NCBI RefSeq assembly: GCF_900091605.1
Contig: NZ_FMCQ01000004.1
Span: 637,684 to 701,683 of the forward strand
Length of the DNA: 64,000 bases
From: Micromonospora tulbaghiae
GTDB taxonomy: Bacteria; Actinomycetota; Actinomycetes; Mycobacteriales; Micromonosporaceae
Reading direction: 5' to 3'
Shown here one piece after another: positions 8,368 to 18,012 of this stretch. A program made the position numbers and the translations under genes. Each line of letters starts with the position of its first letter. Positions within the stretch are counted from its first letter, which is position 1. The notes under the pieces are model-generated. The model worked only from the letters and a program-made list of their open reading frames with translations. It searched no databases and was not told where the DNA came from.

Positions 8368-9350
8368 TCGTCCTCCTGCCGCAGCACCATGCGGACGTAC
8401 AGGGCGGTCACCACGAGCAGGATCACGGTGAGGATGACCGCGATGGCGGAGCCGAGGCCGTACTTGGGCGGCGGCGAGAACGCCTCCGCGTACGAGTAGA
8501 TCGACAGCATGAACGTCGACCGGTCCTGGGTGCCGCCGGCCAGCACGAACTGCTGGGTGAAGACCTTGAAGTCCCAGATCGTGGAGAGCACCACGAGGAT
8601 GCCGAAGACCGGCCGCAGGACCGGGAACGTGACCGACCAGAACACCTTCCACGGCCCGGCGCCGTCGACCCGGGCCGCCTCCTGCAACTCCGTCGGCACG
8701 CTCTTGAGCCCGGCCAGGACGCTCACCGCGATGAACGGGAACGAGTGCCAGACCACCACGAGCGTCAGGATGGCGAAGAACATCAGCGGGTCGTTGAACC
8801 AGCCGTACCCGGTCCAGTCGCTGCGCCCGAACAGGGCCGTGGAGAGCCCGTCCGGGAGCTTGTTGAACAGCCAGGTGACCAGGCCGCTCGTGTCGTCGAA
8901 GATCCACTTCCAGACGATCGTGCCGGTCAGCGCCGGGGTGGCCCAGGCGAGCATCACGCAGCTCGCCACGAACGTGGCCATCTTCTTGCCCAGGCGGTTG
9001 AGCAGCAGCCCGACCAGGGTGCCGAGGATCATCGTGAGCGCCACGTTGGCGAGCGCGAACAGCACGGTGTTGCGCAGCACCGTACGGAAGAACGGGTCGC
9101 CGAGGATCTGCGCGTAGTTGGCCAGGCCGACCCACGGCCACTCGCGGTCGCCGCGCAGCTGCCGGACGCTGTCCAGCTTGTGGAAGGACATCCACACGAC
9201 CTGGCCGAGCGGCCAGAGCAGCAGCACGGCGATGATCGCCAGGCAGGGCAGCAGGAGCAGGTACGGAAGGTGGTCCACCCGGCGACGGCGCCGCCGCGCG
9301 GGGGTCTCCCGCGCGGCGGCCTCGCCGGTGGCCTCGGTCAGCGTGGTCAC
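8364..9350 (-). CDS. Carbohydrate ABC transporter permease, MalF/UgpA type
   Basis: 328 residues. After a basic N-terminal tail (ARRRRRRVDHLPY) there are about six membrane helices, with an EAA loop QEAARVDGAGPWKVFWSVTF. It forms the membrane channel with the MalG-like partner. The start is GTG 9350, which overlaps the TGA of the binding-protein gene (GTGA), giving tight coupling within the operon. A region between the first helices and the EAA loop contains NKLPDGLSTALFGRSDWTGY, an external loop of the kind seen in maltose/trehalose/cellobiose permeases, but this does not identify the sugar. Confidence 0.93.
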   Translation of the reverse strand: MTTLTEATGEAAARETPARRRRRRVDHLPYLLLLPCLAIIAVLLLWPLGQVVWMSFHKLDSVRQLRGDREWPWVGLANYAQILGDPFFRTVLRNTVLFALANVALTMILGTLVGLLLNRLGKKMATFVASCVMLAWATPALTGTIVWKWIFDDTSGLVTWLFNKLPDGLSTALFGRSDWTGYGWFNDPLMFFAILTLVVVWHSFPFIAVSVLAGLKSVPTELQEAARVDGAGPWKVFWSVTFPVLRPVFGILVVLSTIWDFKVFTQQFVLAGGTQDRSTFMLSIYSYAEAFSPPPKYGLGSAIAVILTVILLVVTALYVRMVLRQEDE

Positions 9351-10639
9351 TTGGCGTTGAGGATGCTTTCCATCTCGGTGGCCGCGTCGGCGGTGGCCTT
9401 CTCGACCGTCTTCTGGCCCTTGATGACCGAGCTGTTCATCGCCTGGGTCACCGTCTTGGTGCGGCTGACCTCGACCCACTTCGGGGTGAGCGGGGTCAGC
9501 TTGGTGTTCTGGATGGCGGTGGCGAACGCGGCCATCACCTTGTCGTTGGCGTAGTCGCCGCTGCTGACCAGGTCCTGGTAGACCGGGAAGAAGCCGAGGC
9601 TGCTGGCGAACTCCTTGTCCTTCTGCTTGCTCAGCAGCACGGTCATGTAGTCCCAGGCCAGCGCCGCCCGCTCGCTGTCCTTCCAGATGGCGATGTCGGA
9701 GCCGCCGGCGAACGCCGGGGCGGGCTTGCCATCCGGGCCGGGGATCGGGAACGTGCCCCACACCTTCTCGATGTCGGGGTTGTCCTTCTTCATCGCGCCG
9801 CCCTGCCAGCTACCGGCGAACGCCATCGCGGCCTTGCCGGTGGCGAACTGGGTACGGGCGTCGACCTCGTTCCACCCGGCGGCGGCCGGCGGGGCCACCT
9901 TGTGCACGGTCACCAGGTCGGTCCAGAACTTGACCGCCTTCTGCGCCTCGGGGGTGTTGTAGCCGGACTTCCAGCTGTCGCCGTCCTTGGTGGCGATCTC
10001 CGCGCCGGCACCCCAGAGGAAGGAGTAGAACGGCAGCTCGGAGTTGCCGGGCAGGGCGATCCCGTAGGTGCCCGGCTTCTTGGCCTGCACGGCCTTCGCG
10101 GCGGCGACCATCTCGTCCCAGTTCGTCGGCGGCTTCACGCCGGCCTCGGCGAACCAGTCGGTGCGGTAGTAGACGGCACGCACACCGGCGTACCACGGCA
10201 CGCCGTACTGCTTGCCGTCGAGCTGGGCGTTCTTGACCAGGTCGGGCAGGATGTCCTTGCCCTCGGACCAGCCGTTGAACTTGTCCGAGACGTCGGCCAG
10301 GGCCTCCTGCGCGGCCCAGCCCTGGGTCTCGGTGTTGCCCAGCTCGGTGACGTCCGGGCCCTCGCCACCGGCGAGCGCGGCCTGGAACTTCTTCGGCGCC
10401 TCGAGCCAGGGGATGTACTGCACCACGACGTCGGTCTCGGGGTGCTTCTTCTTGAACTCCGCCTCGACGCTGTCGAGGAACTTGGTCTGGGCGTCGCCGC
10501 CCTCACCCATCATCCACACAGTGAGCTTGCTGTTGTCGGCGGCCTTGTCGTCGTCGCCGGAGCCACCGCACGCGGTCAGCACCAACGCGGCCGACGCCAC
10601 GATGGCGGTGACCGGAGCCAGCCGCTTCCACCTGTTCAC
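9347..10639 (-). CDS. Extracellular sugar-binding lipoprotein (ABC importer, family 1)
   Basis: 430 residues. Captures the sugar outside the membrane for the two permeases downstream. It has a lipoprotein signal: basic MNRWKR, hydrophobic stretch, and lipobox LTAC with Cys 24 as the expected lipidated residue, then a Gly/Ser/Asp-rich linker. The mature part shows family 1 solute-binding features: KLTVWMM, VVQYIPW, GEGPDV, GVPWYAGVRAVYYR, NWDEM, GKAAMAF. GTG 10639 is preceded by GGGAG. Upstream at 10693-10705 a short palindrome may be the operator of this operon. An aromatic-rich binding site would fit oligosaccharides; the ligand is not known. Confidence 0.94.
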   Translation of the reverse strand: MNRWKRLAPVTAIVASAALVLTACGGSGDDDKAADNSKLTVWMMGEGGDAQTKFLDSVEAEFKKKHPETDVVVQYIPWLEAPKKFQAALAGGEGPDVTELGNTETQGWAAQEALADVSDKFNGWSEGKDILPDLVKNAQLDGKQYGVPWYAGVRAVYYRTDWFAEAGVKPPTNWDEMVAAAKAVQAKKPGTYGIALPGNSELPFYSFLWGAGAEIATKDGDSWKSGYNTPEAQKAVKFWTDLVTVHKVAPPAAAGWNEVDARTQFATGKAAMAFAGSWQGGAMKKDNPDIEKVWGTFPIPGPDGKPAPAFAGGSDIAIWKDSERAALAWDYMTVLLSKQKDKEFASSLGFFPVYQDLVSSGDYANDKVMAAFATAIQNTKLTPLTPKWVEVSRTKTVTQAMNSSVIKGQKTVEKATADAATEMESILNAK

Positions 10640-10692
10640 GCCATATCTCCCTCAGGGCCGTTTGGCACTAACCTTCTCCGCCGCACCTTAGT

Positions 10693-10705
10693 AGGAAAAT
10701 TTCCT
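10693..10705 (-). promoter_or_regulatory. Candidate operator upstream of the sugar ABC operon
   Basis: AGGAAAATTTCCT, an AT-rich inverted repeat (6-bp arms, one centre base) in a G+C-rich background, lies about 55 nt before the binding-protein start. The form resembles operators of ROK or RpiR/MurR sugar regulators, but no regulator gene lies next to it. Confidence 0.55.
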
Positions 10706-10809
10706 TTACAACAGGGGGTGTTCGTGACGGAGGGCACAGGCGACCGTATCGCAGCCGAAGGCCCGGCCGACATCGATGCCGTCCGGGCAGTTCAGTGCCT
10801 ACGTACGCC

Positions 10810-10844
10810 GACGGGCGCCCGGCCGGTGAGGCCGGGCGCCCGTC
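10810..10844 (-). terminator. Terminator of GlsB-like gene, copy 1
   Basis: A 15-bp perfect stem (GACGGGCGCCCGGCC) with a 5-nt loop lies 18 nt beyond the stop codon. It is nearly identical to the hairpin at 11346-11382 after the second copy. Confidence 0.85.
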
Positions 10845-10862
10845 GAGGCGCGTGGTGCGGGG

Positions 10863-11147
10863 TCAGTAGCGCGAGACGCTGCGGCGACGGCCGATACCGG
10901 CCACCAGGGCCACACCGATCGCGGCGAAGAGCACCTGCAGCATCAGCTCGCGCCAGTCGATACCGGCGGTCTCGGCGAAGCCGGAGGCCCGGGCCACGAT
11001 CGTGCCCAGAAGCGCGGCGCCGACACCGATCAGCATGTGCAGCCAGATCGGCATGTTCTGCCGGCCCGGCACGACCAGCCGGCCCAGCGCGCCGACGATC
11101 AGACCAACGACCAGCGCGGTGATGATGCCCCAAACGGTGAGCTCCAT
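10863..11147 (-). CDS. GlsB/YeaQ/YmgE-type stress membrane protein, copy 1
   Basis: 94 residues, three predicted membrane helices separated by glycine-rich turns. The first helix TVWGIITALVVGLIVGALGR and the turn VPGRQNMP match the transglycosylase-associated/GlsB family of small inner-membrane stress proteins, whose biochemical role is unsettled. ATG 11147 has AAGGAGGAGGG upstream. The gene at 11402 is a close paralogue, and the similarity extends into the terminator and the promoter region, so the whole unit is a tandem duplication. The second helix region differs most (IIARASGFAE versus VLARALGIATQ). Confidence 0.9.
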   Translation of the reverse strand: MELTVWGIITALVVGLIVGALGRLVVPGRQNMPIWLHMLIGVGAALLGTIVARASGFAETAGIDWRELMLQVLFAAIGVALVAGIGRRRSVSRY

Positions 11148-11173
11148 GGTCGCCCTCCTCCTTAAGAACCGGT

Positions 11174-11189
11174 CACACGTTTTTGTGTG
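11174..11189 (-). promoter_or_regulatory. Conserved inverted repeat upstream of GlsB copy 1
   Basis: CACAC-N6-GTGTG, followed by TACTGTCGTGATCGCTAAG; a matching CGCAC-N7-GTGCG block and the same flank (TGCTGTCGTGCCCGCTAAG) precede copy 2 at 11713-11729. The conserved block is likely promoter or operator sequence carried along with the duplication. Confidence 0.4.
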
Positions 11190-11345
11190 GTTACTGTCGT
11201 GATCGCTAAGTTCCCGACCGCCCCGAAATCCAAACCGACTCCGATGACGAATTGTTCAGACGTACCCTGACCTGCTGTTTCTCCCCGAAGCCCGGCGCGG
11301 CGGGCGTCGCCGGCGCACCGACGGGGTTCAATGCGCCGAATACGC

Positions 11346-11382
11346 CGACGGGCGCCCGGCCGATACGGCCGGGCGCCCGTCG
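11346..11382 (-). terminator. Terminator of GlsB-like gene, copy 2
   Basis: A 17-bp perfect stem (CGACGGGCGCCCGGCCG) with a 3-nt loop, 20 nt beyond the stop codon; a duplicate of the hairpin at 10810-10844. Confidence 0.87.
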
Positions 11383-11401
11383 AGGCGCGTTCGTGCGTCG
11401 G

Positions 11402-11689
11402 TCAGTAACGCGAGACGCTGCGGCGGCGGCCGACGCCGGCCACCAGGGCCACACCGATGGCGGCGAGCACGACCTGCACGGCCAGCTCGGCCCAGTCGAT
11501 GCCGGCGGTCTGCGTGGCGATGCCGAGCGCGCGGGCCAGGACGGTGCCCAGCAGCGCCGCGGCGACGCCGATCACCATGTGCAGCCACATCGGCATGTTC
11601 TGCCGGCCCGGCACGACCAGCCGGCCCAGCGCGCCGACGATCAGACCCACGACGAGCGCGGTGACGATGCCCCAGACGGTGAACTCCAC
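11402..11689 (-). CDS. GlsB/YeaQ/YmgE-type stress membrane protein, copy 2
   Basis: 95 residues with the same three-helix plan as the gene at 10863: TVWGIVTALVVGLIVGALGR, VPGRQNMPMWLHMV, and the identical C-terminus GRRRSVSRY. The start is GTG 11689 with TTAGGAGGACC upstream. Each copy has its own terminator and promoter block, so the two can be expressed independently. The family is usually induced by stress or stationary phase; nothing in the sequence shows the inducer here. Confidence 0.9.
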   Translation of the reverse strand: MEFTVWGIVTALVVGLIVGALGRLVVPGRQNMPMWLHMVIGVAAALLGTVLARALGIATQTAGIDWAELAVQVVLAAIGVALVAGVGRRRSVSRY

Positions 11690-11712
11690 GGTCGGTCCTC
11701 CTAAAGCGATTT

Positions 11713-11729
11713 CGCACGTTCTGTGTGCG
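11713..11729 (-). promoter_or_regulatory. Conserved inverted repeat upstream of GlsB copy 2
   Basis: CGCAC-N7-GTGCG in the same position relative to the start codon as the repeat at 11174-11189, with conserved flanks on both sides. Confidence 0.4.
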
Positions 11730-11858
11730 TTTGCTGTCGTGCCCGCTAAGTGCCCGACGCATCGAAAACCGAAACCGGCGGCATCGACCGCCGCTCCCCC
11801 CGCCGGGACGAACCCGCAGGCGGGAGCGCTGCCAGAGGCTGAAAATTTCCTGGGTACG

Positions 11859-11901
11859 CGAACCGGCCGGCGCCCTGAGGACGAGGACGCCGGCCGGTTC
11901 G
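11859..11901 (-). terminator. lepA terminator hairpin
   Basis: A 14-bp perfect stem (CGAACCGGCCGGCG / CGCCGGCCGGTTCG) with a 15-nt loop begins 13 nt after the lepA stop codon. Confidence 0.82.
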
Positions 11902-11914
11902 TGGAGCCTGACTG

Positions 11915-13792
<1,878 letters not shown>

Positions 13793-13898
13793 AGCGGTCC
13801 GTTCTGGTCGGCTGACGTGAGCGGGCCGGCGCGCCGCCGGCCCCCTCCATGGTCCCACGTCGCCCGGGGCGCGCCCGGGCTCCCCCTTCACTCCACGG

Positions 13899-14435
13899 CT
13901 ATTCCATCGGTGGCTCGACGAACAGCGCGGCCAGCCTCGGCAGCCGGCGACGGGCCTCATCCTCGTCGTCGAAGTCCCAGAAGTCGTTCAGGTCGGGCAC
14001 CGGGACCGGGTCGCGCTCGGCCGGCAGGTCGGACGCGGTCGCCTTCCGGTACGCGTCCCACGGCACCGCCACCATCTGCTCGCACTCGAACTCCTCGCCG
14101 CTGAGCGCCGCGGCCCGGACCTGCGGCAGCTCGGCCAGCGCGTCCGGGTCGCCGACCGCCCGCGCGAACACCGCCCGGCCCTGGGTCATCAGCCAGCCCC
14201 GGAAGTATTCGAAGCCGTCGTCCGAGGCACCCCCGTTGATGAGGTAGGCCGCGCCCCAGAGGTCGACCTTGTAGGAGGCGGCGAGCACCCGTCGCTGGTG
14301 GTGGGCGTAGCCGACGATCTCCTCCGGGTCGCGCTCGGCCAGCAGCGCGACCGCCCGGGCGGCGACCGCGTCGGGCTCTCCCCCGGCACCGGCGCGGGCG
14401 TCGTCGATCAACTGCCAGAACTCGTCGGTCCTCAT
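13899..14435 (-). CDS. DUF4240 domain protein
   Basis: 178 residues. The N-terminal [14 protein letters not shown] and the central [21 protein letters not shown] are characteristic of DUF4240, a family of unknown function related to WGR-associated and immunity-type proteins. There is no signal peptide or membrane segment, and the C-terminus is acidic ([15 protein letters not shown]). It is divergent from the APH-like gene at 14506, sharing a 70-bp promoter gap. The start is ATG 14435; a weak -10 (CAGACT) lies 7 nt upstream, so it may be leaderless. Confidence 0.85.
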   Translation of the reverse strand: MRTDEFWQLIDDARAGAGGEPDAVAARAVALLAERDPEEIVGYAHHQRRVLAASYKVDLWGAAYLINGGASDDGFEYFRGWLMTQGRAVFARAVGDPDALAELPQVRAAALSGEEFECEQMVAVPWDAYRKATASDLPAERDPVPVPDLNDFWDFDDEDEARRRLPRLAALFVEPPME

Positions 14436-14505
14436 GGCAGGCAGTCTGGCAGAGCCCACCGACGCGCCGGTTCGCCGCGCGCCGCCGGTGCGGCAGCATG
14501 GAGCG

Positions 14506-15510
14506 GTGCGTGCGATATCCCTACCGCCGGTTCCGTACGGGTCGACAGCCGTCCGGCCCGGCTGGGCCGACCTGCCGGCCGGGCTGCGCGACGCGCTGGC
14601 CGCCCGGGTCGGCGGCGAACCGGCGGCGGCCCGGGTGGCGGCCGGCGGATTCACCAGCGGCTTCGCCGCCGTACTGACCGGCCCCACCGGGGAGCGCGCG
14701 TTCGTCAAGGCGGCGGCACTGCACGGGCAACGGCACCTGGTCGACTGGTACGCCCACGAGGCGGCGATCCTGGCCCGGCTCCCGGCCGGGCTGCCGGTGC
14801 CCCGGCCGCGCTGGGCGCTCACCGAGTCCGGCTGGTACGCGCTCGCGCTCGACGCGATCGACGGGCACACCCCACGGCTGCCCTGGGCGCCGGCCGAGCT
14901 GGACGCCGCCCTCGCCACGTACGCCGAAGTCGCCGCCGCGCTCGCCGAACCGCCCGCGGAGCTGGCCGCGCTCCGGCTGCCCCGCCTCGCGGACCTGGCC
15001 CGCGACGACATCCTCTGGTGGGGCGAGGTGGCCGCCGGGCGTGAGCCGCTGCCCGAGCCGGCGACCGGCGCGCCGCTGGCCGAGCTGGTCGCGCTGGAGT
15101 CGCGCCTGCCCGGGTACGCCGATGCCGCGCCCGGCCTGGCCCACGGCGACCTGCGGGTGGACAACCTCCTGATCGACTCCGACGGGCGGGCCTGGCTGTG
15201 CGACTGGCCGTGGCTCTGCCACGGTCCCGCCTGGTTCGACCTGGCCGGGCTGCTGCTCACCGCGTACGCCAGCGGCCTCGACGCCGACGCCGCGTTCGCC
15301 GCCCACCCGGCGGCGGGAGGGGCGCCCGGGGACGCGCTCGACGTGACGCTCGCCGCGCTGGCCGGTTACTTCCTGACCGGGGCAGCGGCCGGGCCGTCGA
15401 CCGGCTCCCCCCACCTGCGCGCCCACCAGCGCTGGAGCGGGAGGCAGGCGCTCGGCTGGCTGGCCGAGCGGCGAGGCTGGTCCTGGGCACGCCGCTCGCG
15501 CCCCTCGTGA
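14506..15510 (+). CDS. Aminoglycoside phosphotransferase (APH)-fold kinase
   Basis: 334 residues. APH/choline-kinase fold. The catalytic loop HGDLRVDNLL (Brenner-type HxDxxxxN) and the metal-binding Asp in CDWPWLCHGPAWFDLAGL are clear; the N-lobe lysine is in ERAFVKAAALHG. The substrate is not predictable: members phosphorylate antibiotics, choline, fructosamine or metabolites, and housekeeping-type neighbours do not argue for resistance. GTG 14506 is preferred (GGAG just upstream, although tight); an in-frame ATG at 14434 overlaps the divergent DUF4240 start and seems too far upstream. The C-terminus ends in a basic WARRSRPS tail. Confidence 0.85.
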   Translation: MRAISLPPVPYGSTAVRPGWADLPAGLRDALAARVGGEPAAARVAAGGFTSGFAAVLTGPTGERAFVKAAALHGQRHLVDWYAHEAAILARLPAGLPVPRPRWALTESGWYALALDAIDGHTPRLPWAPAELDAALATYAEVAAALAEPPAELAALRLPRLADLARDDILWWGEVAAGREPLPEPATGAPLAELVALESRLPGYADAAPGLAHGDLRVDNLLIDSDGRAWLCDWPWLCHGPAWFDLAGLLLTAYASGLDADAAFAAHPAAGGAPGDALDVTLAALAGYFLTGAAAGPSTGSPHLRAHQRWSGRQALGWLAERRGWSWARRSRPS

Positions 15511-15670
15511 TCCGATCCGCTCGGCCCGCGTCGCTCGGCCCGGTCCGGCGGTGGGCTTCCAGCCGGCCACGGCTGGCGGGGGGCTCCCGGCCGGTGGCGG
15601 CTGGCGGCGGGCTGGTGGACGGCGGCGGGGCTGGTGGAGGGGCGTCGGACCGGCCCGGGCTGGAGGCGTT

Positions 15671-15700
15671 TTGGCTCATCCGGGGCCGACCTGGTAGCCT
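15671..15700 (+). promoter_or_regulatory. Candidate rpsT promoter
   Basis: TTGGCT, 18 nt, TAGCCT is the best -35/-10 pair before rpsT. The transcript would carry a leader of about 70 nt with a hairpin (8-bp arms TTTCGCGC at 15705-15712 and GCGCGAAA at 15735-15742). Confidence 0.6.
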
Positions 15701-15778
15701 GGCTTTTCGCGCGGCGATGACGCATGCTCGTCGTGCGCGAAAGCAGACCAACCCGAGCTATCAAGACGAGGCTGTCGC

Positions 15779-16045
15779 GTGGCGAACATCAAGTCCCAGA
15801 TCAAGCGCAACCGGCAGAACGAGAAGCGCCGGCTGCGTAACAAGTCGGTCAAGTCGTCGCTGAAGACCGCCATCCGGAAGTTCCACGAGGCTGCCGAGGC
15901 GGGCGACACCGAGAAGGCCACCGTGCTCATGCGCGAGGCCACCCGCAAGCTGGACAAGGCTGCCAGCAAGGGTGTCATCCACACCAACCAGGCGGCCAAC
16001 CGGAAGTCGGCGATCGCCAAGCGCGTCGCCTCGTTCTCTGCCTGA
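15779..16045 (+). CDS. rpsT: 30S ribosomal protein S20
   Basis: 88 residues, starting at GTG 15779. S20 binds 16S rRNA helices 9 and 44 early in 30S assembly. The basic helical protein begins [17 protein letters not shown] and ends [15 protein letters not shown], as in other bacterial S20. It is a single gene read against its neighbours, with its own promoter and a terminator at 16066-16100. The leader hairpin could serve autoregulation, as S20 represses its own translation in E. coli; this is inference. Confidence 0.98.
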   Translation: MANIKSQIKRNRQNEKRRLRNKSVKSSLKTAIRKFHEAAEAGDTEKATVLMREATRKLDKAASKGVIHTNQAANRKSAIAKRVASFSA

Positions 16046-16065
16046 CCAGCGCTACAGATCCCATC

Positions 16066-16100
16066 GGAAGCCCCGGGGCCACCGCGCCCACGGGGCTTCC
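16066..16100 (+). terminator. rpsT terminator hairpin
   Basis: A 10-bp stem (GGAAGCCCCG / CGGGGCTTCC) with a 15-nt loop, 20 nt after the rpsT stop codon. Confidence 0.8.
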
Positions 16101-16404
16101 GCCTGTCCGCACTCCCCCTTGACACCGCGCTGCGGTGCGGGGCGGTGCGCTGCGGTGCGCTTGAAGATCTTGGAAGATTTCGGCCCCCATAGGGGCCATT
16201 TCGTACCAAGATCTGCGGCGTGATCGATCGGTGACCGCTGCGGACAGCGGCGGCCCGGACTCGGTGCATGTGGGTCGACGTGCCGATGATCACGTCGGCC
16301 GGGAGGATGCGGACCTCGGGAGGCGCGGCGGGCGGCTCTGGTGTGCCGCAGCCCACCGCGGCCGAGGCGAGCTGGGGGTCGGCGCACACCGGTGCCGCCG
16401 TGGC
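16101..16404. other. Intergenic gap between rpsT and the 16405 gene
   Basis: Both flanking genes end here. It contains palindrome B (16165-16214). The open frames crossing it have no recognisable protein character. Nothing else was identified. Confidence 0.5.
16165..16214. repeat. Intergenic palindrome B, GATC-type
   Basis: 9-bp arms AGATCTTGG / CCAAGATCT enclose an inner hairpin GGCCCC / GGGGCC (16182-16187 and 16192-16197). The arms share the GATCTTG start of palindrome A, but the unit is shorter. Confidence 0.6.
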
Positions 16405-16914
16405 TTACCGCTCGCCGGGGCGGTCGAACGTCGAGCGTCGCGGCTGGTGGTAGCGGACGCCCCGAGGGTCGGCGACCGGCGTCGGAGCGCCCGGAAACGC
16501 CCGCCCGCTCGTCGGCGCCGCGCCGCCTGACAACGCGCGGGCGCTTGCCGATGTCGGCGCGCCCGGCAGTGCGCGGGCGCCGGCGGGCACCCGAGCCCGC
16601 CCGACCACCGGCTCCATCTGGCGGCGGAAGCGGTCCCGCTCCTGCTCGGGCACCTGCGCGGCGGTGCGGATGACCATCTCGGCCACCACGTCGTTGAGCT
16701 TGACCATCGCCGCCACCGCGATCGGCAGCACCAGCACCGCCCACCAGCTCACCAGCTCGGCGAGCGCGAGCAGAACGGCCAGCGCCACCGCACCCTCGAA
16801 GAAGAGGAAGCAGAGCACTCCACCCGGGTTGACGAAGCGCAGTCCCAGCACCCGGGCGTAGAGCGGACGGTACCGCTCCTCGTCCCTGGCCACCGTCGAC
16901 CACGCTCGGGTCAC
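16405..16914 (-). CDS. Conserved two-helix membrane protein of unknown function
   Basis: 169 residues. Two adjacent membrane segments (about 30-80: GGVLCFLFFEGAVALAVLLA, then VSWWAVLVLPIAVAAMV) are followed by an amphipathic helix (KLNDVVAEMVIRTAAQVPEQ) and a low-complexity Ala/Gly/Pro/Arg tail. I do not recognise the family by name. The start GTG 16914 overlaps the holA TGA (GTGA), so it is translationally coupled to the DNA polymerase III delta subunit gene; whether that reflects function is unknown. The tail appears to evolve freely. Confidence 0.75.
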   Translation of the reverse strand: MTRAWSTVARDEERYRPLYARVLGLRFVNPGGVLCFLFFEGAVALAVLLALAELVSWWAVLVLPIAVAAMVKLNDVVAEMVIRTAAQVPEQERDRFRRQMEPVVGRARVPAGARALPGAPTSASARALSGGAAPTSGRAFPGAPTPVADPRGVRYHQPRRSTFDRPGER

Positions 16915-17891
16915 CGGGCGCCGCCCTGCCGGGCCGCCGCCACCGAGAACACGGCCCGCTCCAGCGCGTACGCCCGGTCGTCGGCGCCACCCTTGACCGC
17001 CGCGTTGCACTCGGCGGCCACCCGCATCGCCTCGACCAGGCCCTCCGGCGTCCAGCCCCGGGCGCGTGCCTGGGCCTTCTCGATCTTCCAGGCCGGCATG
17101 CCGAGCGTCTTGGCGAGCTGGAACGCGCTGCCTCGGCCGGCGGCGGCGACCCGGGCCACGGTCCGTACGCCGTCGGCCAGCGCGTCGGCGATCGGCACCG
17201 GGTCGACGCCGACGTGCAGCGCCCACCGCAGCGCCTCCAGCGCGCCGGGGACGTCACCGACCATCGTCGCGTCGGCGACGGTGAAGCCGGTCACCTCGGC
17301 CCGTCCCCGGTAGTACCGGGCGACCGTGTCCGCGCCGATCCGCCCGTCCGTGTCGGCGACCAGCTGCGAGCAGGCGGCGGCCAGCTCACGCATGTCGTTC
17401 CCGACGGCTGCGACCAGGGCGTCGGCCGCGTCGGGCGTGCACTTGCCGCCGATGCGGCGGATCTCGTCCCGCACGAACGCGGCCCGCTCGCGGTCGCCCT
17501 TGAGCTTCACCGCCGGCACCACAGTGGCGCCCGCCGCACGCAGGCCGTCGGCGAACGCCTTGCCCTTGGCCCCGCCCAGGTGCAGCACCACGAGCTGCAC
17601 GTCCGGGTCGGGATTCTTCGCGTACGCGAGCAGCGCGGCGGACAGGTCCTTGCGGGCGTCCTGGCCGGAGCGGAGCACGAGCACCCGGCGACCGCCGAAC
17701 AGCGACGGGCTGAGCATCTCGGCGATCTCGCCCACGGTGAGCGTGCCGGCCTGGTATTCCCGCACGTCCACGTCGGGGTCGACCTGACGGGCCCGGGCGA
17801 CGGCTTCGGTGACCGCGCGCGTGGCGAGCAGCTCCTCGTCGCCGAGGACGAGCACAATAGGAGGCAGGTCGGCGGGGGTCACGTCGCCCAT
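16911..17891 (-). CDS. holA: DNA polymerase III subunit delta
   Basis: 326 residues. Delta opens the beta sliding clamp within the clamp loader. N-terminal IVLVLGDEELL (a degenerate P-loop region) and domain-I residues SPSLFGGRRVLVL fit the family; domain III contains AVGNDMRELAAACSQL and the C-terminal collar region FQLAKTLGMPAWKIEKA. ATG 17891 is chosen: GGAGGG lies about 8 nt upstream; an upstream ATG would add a basic stretch of no family character. It lies downstream of comEA-comEC, the order common in actinobacteria and firmicutes. Confidence 0.95.
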   Translation of the reverse strand: MGDVTPADLPPIVLVLGDEELLATRAVTEAVARARQVDPDVDVREYQAGTLTVGEIAEMLSPSLFGGRRVLVLRSGQDARKDLSAALLAYAKNPDPDVQLVVLHLGGAKGKAFADGLRAAGATVVPAVKLKGDRERAAFVRDEIRRIGGKCTPDAADALVAAVGNDMRELAAACSQLVADTDGRIGADTVARYYRGRAEVTGFTVADATMVGDVPGALEALRWALHVGVDPVPIADALADGVRTVARVAAAGRGSAFQLAKTLGMPAWKIEKAQARARGWTPEGLVEAMRVAAECNAAVKGGADDRAYALERAVFSVAAARQGGAR

Positions 17892-18012
17892 ACTCGCACG
17901 CCCTCCGACCCGGCCGGGCCTGCTCATCGGGGACTGTGACGGCGCAGCCCGCACACAGCGCAAATCCAGACATTTGCCTTGATTCCCCATCTACTGCGAC
18001 AAGATCCCCCGG

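Noticed and set aside
15676..16389. 237-residue minus-strand frame over rpsT and its downstream gap
   Set aside because: Antisense to rpsT and crosses its terminator and palindrome B; no protein character.
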